Assembly: GCF_041146795.1 (NCBI RefSeq)
Contig: NC_135178.1
Span: forward strand, 1,571,344 to 1,635,343
Direction of reading: 5' to 3'
DNA length: 64,000 nucleotides
Source: Maylandia zebra
Lineage: Eukaryota > Chordata > Actinopteri > Cichliformes > Cichlidae
Part shown: piece by piece, positions 13,701-25,400 of the stretch
How the letters are laid out: the number at the start of each line of letters is the position of its first letter
Position numbering within the stretch: the stretch's first letter is position 1
Program-made: the position numbers and the translations under genes
Notes under the pieces: generated by a model
Told to the model about the DNA's origin: nothing
Seen by the model: only the letters and a program-made list of their open reading frames with translations
The model's database searches: none

Positions 13701-16700
13701 TTCTGCTCGGAGCTGCTGGCTCTCACTCTCCATCTCCTGCAACTTGTCAGTCAGAATCTTGTTCTCACCTGACATTCTGATCATAAAGCAGCAGCGTTAT
13801 GATGCAGGTAAGAGACCAGAGACAGAAGTGTATGCAGAGTTAATCTGACCTGTTGTGCTTGTGCTCCCAGGACTGCTCAGATTTCTTCATCTGAGCCTGA
13901 GAGAAGCTGAGCTCCCACTGCAAACTGTTCACCTCCTGCAAGCGATGAAGGATTTATCTGCAGTTTCTGATCAGTTTTCAAATGTACAGTCTAATCGCCC
14001 ACATTTCATACTCTTTCTGATACTATGATGACGTCGGTGTCTGTTACAATAAACACATCAACTCTGTCGTCTCCTTGACTTGGTTAAACTTTAACAGTTT
14101 TCATGCTTGTTTTGACAACATAAAAATGCTCTCAGAGAGCAATTCCCATTTAACGCTGGATTGCTAGTACACTGCTGATAAAAAGGACCACTTCAGATGT
14201 CAGTAGGGGAAAAACATCATGCTGATATCTATGCTGACATGAATAATGTGTTAAGAATGAAAGGATGCCACATCATCAAAATGAAATTCAACCTGTAGAG
14301 GGTAGATTTCAAAGACACCTCGAAAATCAAAGAATTATGCAGCAGTCTGAAATTTCATTGAGCAACTCAAAACAGTGCTCGGTAGTTTGTTTGGCTCTCA
14401 GGTGCTTTGTGCATGCCCAATGACATCCAGGCATGCTCCTAATGAGATGATGGATGGTGTCCTGCAGCATCTCCTCCAGACCAGGGCCTCACTGAACCGA
14501 GTCGTCTGAGATGATACCTGCTGGATGAACTGAAACAATGTCCCAGAGCTGTTCTACTAAATTTAGGCCAAGCAAGCATGGGTGCCAGGTAATGGTGTCA
14601 ATCCCTTCATCCTCCAGGAACTGCCTGCACACTCTCAGCACATGAGGCCGGGCATCGTCATGCACCAGGAGAAACACAGGAATCATTGCACCAGCATATG
14701 ACAATGTCTGTGGATCCAAGGATTTGATCCCAGTACCTAATGACCTGTAGAGGTCTGTGTACTCCATGGATATGCCACCAAACCAGTCACGCTGAACGAT
14801 GTTACATAAACATGTCTTTCTCCATTGCTTCAGTCACATGTGCTCAGGGTGAACCTCCTCTCATCTGTAAAATATTCTCACAGACCGGCCTTTCAGGTGT
14901 CGCGGATAAATACAACAAAATAAAACCAGTACCAAAAAAAAGAAGATTCATTCATAACTGGAAAAGACCCAGGGAAACAGAGTTGATGATAAGAACCATA
15001 CATTTCACACCCGAGCCTCTTTCCTGGTACCAAACGACTCACAGACAGGTACTGGTCCGTGGCCCGGTGGTTGGGGACCGCTGCACTAGAGGACGTCATG
15101 AAGTTTGGTCCTGATTGGTCGGTCACCGGCTGTTCATTTCGGTCATTTTGTAGCTCTGTGCTCTTCCTGTTTCTCCTGGCAGAAAGAAGCACATACTGAT
15201 CCTGCTAATGGGCTAAGGACCTTCTATGGCCCTGTCCAGCTCTTCTAGAGTTGCATCCTGTCTCCTTGAATCTCCTCCATACTCTCGATGGGAGACAGAG
15301 CAAAGCTTCTGGCATTGTACGTATACATATGCCATCCTAGAGGAGTGGGGCTACGTGTGCAACCTTTGTAGGGTCCACGTATTGCTTCATGCTACTAGTA
15401 GAGACAGTGATCGCTGCAAAATGCAAAACTAAAAAAATCTGAAAAATCAGGAGGAAAAAAAAGTCAGTGGTCTCCACCAGTAGACTCTTCCTGTTTTGGG
15501 GGTTTTCTCATTGTTGTCCCTCTGGTGCTATTAACTGATTAACAACCCCCTCTGCTACATAGCTGACCTGATCACCATCCCATTACTGACTTGATGCTAC
15601 ACTGCGATTAAAAAAAGGTTCCTTTCAAAGCACAACTTGCCTCATTTACCCATTCACACCCATTTACACCTCTACGCTGTTTCTACGTGCTTTCTGTCTA
15701 ACTTTCATACCCATTCATATTCTGATGGATGCACTGGAGAGCAACATGGGAGTTAGTACCTTTCCCAAGAATATTTGGCATGCAGACTGGAGCAGACAGT
15801 AGGTGACCTGCTCTACCATCTGGGCTACAGCCACCCTAGAACAACCTCACAACATCTTTGTCAGAAGGATTGGATCACAACCAGCGGGAGGTGCACTGAG
15901 AAGGGCATCTCTGTGCTCAAAGAACTGGGAGCTCTAAAGGAATCTCATACAGGGTATTTGGGAAGTGGGGGCGGGGCTGGCAGAGGGAGGCTCTCCAACT
16001 TATATCATCACAGCACGAGTCTGTCATCCCTGTACAAGAATAGATGTGTAACATAAAACCAGGGCTGCAGGACTGTTTCGTGGCCTGTTAGGGGAGTTAA
16101 CAGGATAGTTAAGACAGATAGGGCGCTCTCACACCTGAGACAGCTGGGGGGGAAACCCTCCTTAAACCTTCTGAGGTCTCTCGTCTTACCAGATCCTGGA
16201 TGGGACATGTATTTCACTCAAGAGGGGGCCATTATTAAACCGACACATTCGATTGGAGATTCTGGGTCTTTTGTGGCAGCATCTTTTCATCTTTTTGACT
16301 CCCCAGTTATGCTGATGAGGGTCTACCTGTCTGGGATGACTATAAATTTGCTTTTTACTTACCAACCCTAGATTTTTTTCTTGGTGGAAATCTTTTTTCA
16401 GATAAATGATACCCCTGAGAGGCACTTTATCTGAGGGAGCAGGCCATCTCTTTTCCCTCTCACCACAAAAAAAGGTCAACACAGACAAAACAACTTGGCT
16501 TTTGAATCAACCATTGGAAATGTACACACAATATGCCATTTCTCCCACTCTGTATGATCAACACCTGAATCTTTTGTCAACATCCAAGTTTGAAACTCAA
16601 TTGCTTAAAACAAAGCAATGTTATTTTTGAAATGGGAGATAAGGCGGTAAACTTCCTGTGCATCAGAGCTGCTGCCCTGTCAAGATTAATCCCAAGGATA

Positions 16701-19436
16701 AGACTGTGGGACTCGCCAGTCTCTCTCAAACTGCTGTTGAAGCAGGTGTGAGTTTGAGAGCTCGCAGACTGGAGCCTCTGCCAACCTTCCCAGCGCACCC
16801 TCACTATACGTTTATGTGTGCCAGGTCTGTCCAGCATCCTCCCCACCCCCTGATCTAACTCCCCACCAGGATGTGATCAGCTGACAGCTCAGCCCCTCTC
16901 TTTACCCGAGTGTCCAGAACATATGGCCGCAGATCTGATGATGCAATTACAGAATCGATCATCAACCTGCAGCCTAGGATGTCCTGCTGCCACGTGCACT
17001 TATGGACACCCTTATGTTTGAACATGTTAAGGACAAACTTTGGTTTGCACATAAGTCCTGTAACAAAATGCTGCTCCCGTTCCTCCCAGTCACATCCCTC
17101 CAGGTCTCACTGTCATTGCCTGCATGAGCGTTGATGTTTCCCAGTAGGACAACAGAGTCCCCAGTTGGGGCACCCTCAAGGACCCCGCCCAAGAAGGCCG
17201 GGTACTCTGAGCAGTCATTCGGCGCTTACCCTCTCATCCACCGGGAGAATCCACAACATACAGGTAGCAAGCCGAGGGAATACTAGGGTACCCACGCCAG
17301 CCCGCCGCCTCTCACCCAGTGCAGTGAGTCCAGCCCCTCTCCAGGAGAATGGAGAGTGAGCCCAACTATATCTATCCAGTACCTCTCAACTTCACGCACT
17401 AACTCAGACAACTTTCTCACCAGAATGGTGACAGTCCATGTCCCAACCGCCAGTGTCTGTACCCAGGAATCAGTCTGCCAGGGCCTCCGCTCCTGCCACC
17501 GCCCAACACACATTGCACCCGACCCCTACGGCACCTCCTGCGGGTGGTGGGGCTTCAGGAGGATAGGCTCATGCTAGGGCTGCTCAATTAATCGAACATT
17601 AAAAATGACTGAGCCGATTTTTAGCCCCTCCCTCGTGCTTTACTCTCGCGCTGCTCCGTGTGGCAAATCGAGCGCACCTCTCTGCATTTCGAACACGCGT
17701 CACAACAATTAAGAGCAGCGGTCTCCAACCTTTTTTGTGCCACGGACCGGTTTATGCCCGACAATATTTTCACGGACCGGCCTTTAAGGTGTCGCGGATA
17801 AATACAACAAAATAAAACTAGTACCAGTACCGAAAAAAAGAAGATTTATTCATAACACACGTGAAAAGACCCAGGAAAACCGAGTAAACGATAAAGACGA
17901 TAACAAAATAACGCTGAAAACCGATAAAAACCCTGAAAACCATACATTTCACACCTGAGCCTCAACTCTCGCGGCCCGGCACCAAACGACTCACGGACCG
18001 GTACCGGTCCGAGGCCCGGGGGTTGGGGACCGCTGATTAAGAGGACCCGAGGGAAGCTCGGAAAGCTGAGCAGAAGTTATTTGGAGAGGAGAGTGACTGC
18101 TGTTGGTTGAAAAGAGAGGTAAAAAACTTCAGTGGTGTGGAAACATTATGGGTTGGCGGAGTCAGACGTGGATCAAGTAGACACAGTGTGTAAACTTTGC
18201 TACGGTGTCGTAGCTGCACCACAGAGCAACACTGCAAAGCTCACTAAACACAGATGTTTACATTTTTCATTTATTTCTTATATTGCAAACATTTGCACTG
18301 TTATCAGTATTTGCACTATTTATTATTATTTTTTGACAATCTTTAAAGTCATTATCCAACACATTGTTATTGTTAAATAAATATCGTCAAATAATCGAGA
18401 TCTCAATTTCAGTGAAAATAATCGTGATTGTCATTTTTGCAATAATCGAGCAGCCCTAGCTCATGCCCCTTTGAGCTGTGCCCAGTCCGGGCCCCATAAG
18501 CTAAGGCCCGACCACCAGATGTTCGCCCGTGAGCAACCTCCCGGGGTTAGGTTTAGGGTCCCGGTAATGTTATACTAGGCAGGGTGAACTGTTCCTTTGA
18601 TCTCATAGGGGTCTTCTGAATCGCTCTATGACTGTTTCCTCACCCAGGACCAATTTGCTGTGGGAGACCCTACAGGGGGCAAAAGCCCCCCTTGATAACA
18701 TAACCTCTGGTCAGCATGTAACTGCAAATGGAAAAACCTTTTTACAAGAGTTGTGTTAAACAGGAATAGCTTAGTTCATGAATGTTGAGCAGGAAAGAAG
18801 AATTTTAGCACTAACAGATCGATTCCTTACAACCTTATCTGAGTTTCTTTTATATATTTTTTTTAATTTATGTACTTTTAATTGAGTTGCTCTTATATAA
18901 ACCAGAAATGACGTTACCTTCTCGAGTGCTTTGGCTTTCTCCTCAGTTTTCTGCAGCACACTTTTAGTGTGACTTGTAGCTTTGTCAAGAATGGCCTGTG
19001 AACAACACACACAATAGTTTTCAGTCATCAACAGATTTCTGTGGGACTTTTATGCAGTTTATAACTACAGAAACTAGTTTCAGTTTGACTAAAGGAAAAT
19101 GTTTTTACACGTGAAACATACGGCTCAGTCTTACATTAAATGCATGACGTGCACATACTTTTTAATCAGTGGTGTTCTATGAGGGCACACAAGGCAGGCA
19201 CTGCTTGTGCAATGAAATTTAAAATAATTTAATTCAAAGTAAAGTCAATCTTTTAATTTCAAACACACGAGCCATAAAGTTTCTCTAATTGCGTTTGGTT
19301 ATTCTGGATAAATCTGTGGGCTTAAATAAGTGTTTATATTTGTTTAGACTCTCTTTTCCAATGACTAACTAACTTCCTCCAAACCATCAATGTGTGTATT
19401 AAAGGAACTGTGATGCACTGGTTTGAATTCTGTCTG

Positions 19437-19493
<57 letters not shown>

Positions 19494-22400
19494 GTATATA
19501 CACTGGGTGAATGTGCAGTAGTAGCAGCAAGCAGGTGAATTCTGTACATTAATATGAATAGACATCTGACTATTTTACAGGATAGACAATATAAACATAT
19601 TTAAAATTAAAGGAATTGAAATGTACATTGTGCCTTGGTTTAGTGTCTGGAAGAGTCCTGTCTCAGTCAATTATAGATGATGTGAGAGGGCGGGTGTGTG
19701 TGTTTAGGGCACGGATGGCTTGGGGATAGAAGCTCCTCTTGAGTCTCTCTGTCCTTGCCCAGAAGATGCGGAACCTTCTACCAGATTGCAGAAGTTGGAA
19801 CAGTTTGTTGCCAGGATGGGACGGGTCCTTCAGTATCTGCGCTGCTCTAGTCCGGCATCTCCTGGTGTAGGTGTCCTGAAGCGGGGGGAGAGCAATCCTG
19901 CAGCAGCGTTCTGCTGTACGGATCACTCTCTGGAGAGCTTTTTGGTCCTTCACACAGCTGTTCCCAAACCACGATGTCATGTTCTGTGTGAGGATGCTCT
20001 CCACAGCGCCTGTATAGAAAATCCTGAGGATCTTTGGAGAGACCCTGAACTTCCTCAGTTGTCGTAGGTGATACAGGCGCTGCCTAGCCTTTTTGGTCTG
20101 GACCTGAATGTGGGCAGCCCATGTCAGGTCTGAGGAGATGTGGACACCAAGATACTTGAAGGACTGCACCCTCTCCACTGGAGCTCCATTGATGATGATG
20201 GGCTTGTAGTCTCTGTGCTGACCCCTTCTGAAGTCCACCACCAGCTCCTTGGTCTTGCTGACGTTCAGCTGGAGGTGGTTGTCCTGGCACCACGATGCCA
20301 GATTCTTCACTTCATCCATGTAGGCCGCCTCATCGTTGTTGGAGATGGCACCCAACACCACTGTGTCGTCAGCAAACTTCACAATGGTGTTGGAGCCATG
20401 GGTGGCCACACAGTCTGAAGTGTAGAGGGAGTAGAGCAGTGGCGAGAGGACACATCCCTGAGGTGCTCCTGTGTTGATGGTGATGCTGTTGGAGAAGCAC
20501 CTGCCCACCCTCACCACCTGAGTTCTGCCAGTGAGGAAGTCCAACACCCATGCACACAGACGGCTGTTAAGTCCCAGTTCCCTCAGCTTTGTGAACAGTC
20601 TGCAGGGCACTATTGTGTTAAACGCTGAACTGTAATCAACAAACAGCATTCGCACATAGTTACCCTGTTTCTTGTCCACGTGGCTGAGAGTGGTGTGTAG
20701 GACGTGGGCGATGGCATCCTCTGTGGATCTGTTGGATCTGTAGGCAAACTGCAGCGGATCTGTAGTGTCTGGGATGGAGGAGGAGATGATGTTCTTCAGC
20801 AGCCTCTCAAACACCTTCATTACTACCGAGGTCAGTGCAACTGGCCGGTAATCGTTCAGGGATGAGGGTTTGCTGTTCTTGGGCACAGGGATGATGGTGG
20901 ATCTTTTGAAGCATGTGGGGACCACAGACTTCGCCAGGGACTCGTTGAAGATGTAAGTGAACACACCTGCTAGCTGGTCAGCACAGCAGCGCAGCAGACG
21001 GCCGGTGATGCCGTCTGGCCCCGCCGCTTTCCTTGTGTTCACTCTCCTCAGTGCCGCTCGGACGTCATGCTCCGCGGTGCTGGTCACCGGTCTCTCGCTG
21101 ATGACGTCACTGTCCTCGGTAGTCAGGCGGTAGATAGCATTAGCCGCCTGGCTAACCTCGAAACGGGCGTAGAACCGATTCAGCTCGTTGGTGAATGCAG
21201 AGTCGGCGTTGATCGGCGCAGTGTCCCTGGCTTTGTAGTCCGTAATGGTGCATAGTCCGTGCCACATACTCCGTGTGTCGCCCTGGTGGAAGCGGGACTC
21301 CACACGTTCCCGGTACCTGCGTTTGGCATCTCTCACCGCGCGCCGCACGCCGTATGAGGCCACTTTGTAGGCGCTCATATCGCCAGTGGCGAGACCCGCG
21401 TTGTGGGAGGCGGTCCTGGCGTTTACTGCAGTGCGGATCGATCTGTCCATCCACGGTTTCTCCCCAAACACTAAGTCATGTTCTCCTTTAAAATCAAACT
21501 TTTATTTCACTCCGTTTTCTTTTTATAATTTATATTAAAACTTGGTTCAATCTGGCGTAATGTCTTGCAAAAGTCCTAAAAGTATTGTTAATAGAGTCCA
21601 AAGAAGTTAAGCTAGCTACTATAAGCTGTAATGTGCTGCTCTACCTTGCCTTGCAGAATCTTCAGAGCTTCATATTTTCCTTCAAAGTAACGGTGTGCTA
21701 CATCAAGCTCACAGCATAGTCCATCTATCATCTGCCAACAAAGAAGCAGTACTTGTTAGTTTCCAGGCTACAATCAAGTTGACAACATTAGTTACATTAG
21801 CTCTACTTTTGTCCTACCTTAGTTGCTTCCTGTAGTCTTTCCTTGAGTTCGTCTTTAGACAGGTCCACGAGTGAGCCTATACAGTCACAGAAGACGCTCT
21901 TTTATCAAGACAACATTGTCAGTGTAGTCAAAGACGTTCAAACTGAGCAGAGGCTGCAGAACCCAAACTAGCTAGCGTAGCTGTGTAACTAGTGTCGTAT
22001 GATAACATTTGAAACACTATGTAAAATATTTCTAAAAAGCCAGAGATGTGAGTCACAGGGACAGGATGTTTAACTGCTAAGTTGAGTGAATGAGTAGATT
22101 TCAGATGTTCTTTGAAGACATTTCATTGCTGATCCAAAAAGCTTCTTCACGTCCAACTGAAAAAATCCAGTTATAATTAAAAATGGTGAAATGTGCTGAT
22201 ATGGTGTATATTCTTTGGTGTCTTCTGTACAACAGTAAGAAACACATGTTAGAAAGTGTTACCAAAGTATGACAGCTCCCGCTGGGCTCTCTGCTGTGTC
22301 TCTGCAGTTTTTATTGTAGGAGTCCAGACGGCCTCTCCTGCTCGACTGCTGCACTGCAGCGGGTCTGTCCTGAGCAGCCGACTCTCTGAGCGACCGCTCA

Positions 22401-25400
22401 CTCTGTCACTCTTCATCCTAGTGGAGCTGAGTGCTGTTGTGACTCCTATCCCATCACCCAGGTCCCCATCCACCATGTCATCCTTCAGGCTGCAGTCCTC
22501 ACTGAGCTCCTCCATCTGAAAAAGGTCCCAGCTAAACTGGACACAGGCCACATACTGGTTTCATCACAGGTGGTCAACACAAGTATTTAAATACTGCGTA
22601 TAGACAAGTAGCCAGTCCTTAGATATTCCTACGTACACCAAGTACAGAAGTCTGGATGGGATTTTTATGATTTTTGCCTGAATGTGTAGAAATTTTTTAT
22701 TGGCATTTTTCCTTGTTTCATTGTAAATGAGGTACATGTAATCATTATAATATAACATTAAAATGCATGACACTGTTGATAAGAAGCTCCAGGAACATGA
22801 AATGCAGCCTCGTTTTCTGTTCAATAACGTGAGGATAACACGGACAGTTGTTGCAAAGTAACACACTGCACTTGTTACAGTAATGGGTGTAACTACAGCT
22901 GAAAGTAAGAGACAGACGTGGAAGGAGGAGCCACTTTATGCTGCCTGTAACATCGTTTACTATGACTGGTTTGGCAGTGGGTCAGTGATGGCCTGGGGAT
23001 ATGTCCACGGAGGGACACAGACCTCTACAGGCTAGCCACTAGCACCCTGACTGTCATTAGGTATCGGGATGAACTCCTTGGACCTGCTGTCCAAGGTGCA
23101 CTGATGAAGTGGGTCGAGGGTTCCTCTTGGTGCACGACGATGGTCAACCTCAAGTATCCAGGCAGTTCCTAGAGCAGGGGTGTCCAACTCCAGGCCTGGA
23201 GGGCCGGTGTCCTGATCTCACTCTGGGTCAACGCACCTGAATCACATGATTAGTTCGTTACCAGGCCTCTGGAGAACTTCAGGACATGTTGAGGAGGTAA
23301 TTTATCCATTTAAATCAGCTGTGTTGGATCAAGGACGCATCTAAAACCTGCAGGACACCGGCCCTCCAGGCCTGGAGTTGGACACCAATGTCCTAGAGGA
23401 TCAAGGAATTGAACCCATTGACTGGCCTCTGTGGCTGCCAGACCTAAATCCAACAGAACACCTCGGGAACTTTATGTTTCAGTTTATCCACCAGGTTGCA
23501 CCTCAGACTGTTCAGGAGCTGGGTGATGCCTTGGTCCAGCTCTGGGAGCAGAGCCCCAGGACACCATCCATCATCTCATTAAGAGCACGCCTGGACCGTA
23601 TCAGCCATACATACAAGCACATGAGTGACATCAAGACCCATCGAGATCTGATGTGTTTCAACATGTTGCTTCATTTTTTTAAGTGTATAGTAGATTAGGG
23701 CTGTGCGATATGACGAAAATCTCATATCCCGATATAAGACATCTATCGTCCGATAACGATATAAATCACAACAATGTAACATTTTCTGTAAGTTCTGTGA
23801 ATCTCGACTTGCGTGAAGTGTTTCCAGCTGCGTGTCATGTAGCTGGAGTCGAGTGTTTTAACCGATGCATGAAACTACACATTTTTAGACATAAGTTGTA
23901 ACGGCGCCGTTTTCTTTGTATTTATTACACGGCGTGCTGCGGGGAAAAGCCTGTTCTAACGTTTGAGTCTAAGGTTTATTTATTAGCACCTGGCGGCTCT
24001 TTTCTACTTCTCACCCGTAAATAATCTGCTCTTTCACGTGATTCAGTTTATTTTGAAAAGTCTCAACAGGATCTTGAGCTTTATTGTGAAAAGTTTATGT
24101 GGAACATAAACAAGCGGACACACCATGGTGTTACCGTCGTTGTTGCTAACGACAACGCATAAAAACAGGCGCTTGTCCGTCTGTAGTGTGGTTATATTAA
24201 ATATAAGAGAAAGAGAGAACTTTATTAATATAACCACTACAGTGACATCAGAACGATGAACAAATATTACCGTAAACAGTTTATTTTGCGACACCACGAA
24301 ACAAACGATAGCGTAAAATGAAACGATAGACGTTTTTATATCGTCATCTGATATACATCGTTATATCGAACAGCACTATAGTAGATGGTTATAGTTGTGC
24401 CTATGATGAAGTGCTTTTTCAAAGTCTCCATTCCACATACAGCACAGACACAAATGCTGCCACCTACACTGAATGTGAACATCAAACACATGCAGACAAA
24501 CGTGACACTGCAGTGTCAGGGTGGATGAAGAAAGCAACATGATACATACAGAAAACAACAGTGTTAGGATTTATCAGGAATGACTTTCAAAAGGAGATCT
24601 GCGCTGCTCTCTCTGGATAAATACGGCATCTGTGTCTTAATCCTCGGAGCCCTTTGCACAGTGCACACAGATTTGTATCTGTATCTATAAGAAACATCTT
24701 CCTTCACCGTCCTCTCATCTGTACACACTGCCCTGCTGTTTCACAGGGAAGCAGGAACCTGAGCTTGCACCGGATTATTCTGCAAAGGCTGACATCACTC
24801 CCTCAGGTCTGCTGATTTTCGAGCTGATCATTCTTCCTCTTGGCAGAAAGCTGGTTATCACTGAAGTGAACCTGCTGCATCTTTGTCAGTAAATTATTAT
24901 TATTGTTGGTAGATCACCCTGTGACTGCAGCACCGCATTAACTTTGAGGCAAAATCTGTCAGCATTTATAGCTTAAAATGGAAACTGCAGTGCAATCGAA
25001 CAGCCAGGGACATGTGCATGGCTGCTGCGTGTGCTGCTAACACCACCCTGTACAGCAGGCTTCTTCAAAATGTCCAACTTGGGCAAACAGACCAACATCT
25101 GCCTCTGGATGAAGCACTTCCTGACTAACAGTCTGGATGAGCACCAATCACGCCCCCGCTCTAACACTGGAGCCCCACAAGGTTGTTGTTAAGCCCTTTC
25201 CTGTACACACATGACTGCACCCCATCACATAACACCAGTGTCACGGTCAGATTTGCTGATGACACATCGGTGGTGAGGCTGATCTGCCTACAGGGAGGAA
25301 GTGCAACACAGCTGCAGTGTGATTTAAAGACAATAACCTTCCACTCAATATGAAGACAACAAAGGAAGTGATCATCTGCTTCAGGAGAAAGAAGGATGTA

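Larger units (their letters stand above)
16590..18560 (-). mobile_element. LINE endonuclease fragment split by hAT insertion
   Basis: Minus-strand frames read [32 protein letters not shown] (17,480 downward), [35 protein letters not shown] and [30 protein letters not shown]. These are the consecutive motifs of the same endonuclease as 9,731-10,620, with frameshifts. The element is cut by the hAT at 17,575-18,458 and resumes after 18,467 with matching LINE-type sequence. Confidence 0.75.

Noticed and set aside
19365-19565. Frames translating as alternating V and C (and Y-rich frames at 3,700)
   Set aside because: They are translations of the (AC)n and (ATA)n microsatellites.
19663-21471. 602-codon open frame considered as a host gene
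   Set aside because: The motif order is that of a CR1/Rex1 reverse transcriptase and it lies inside an intron.
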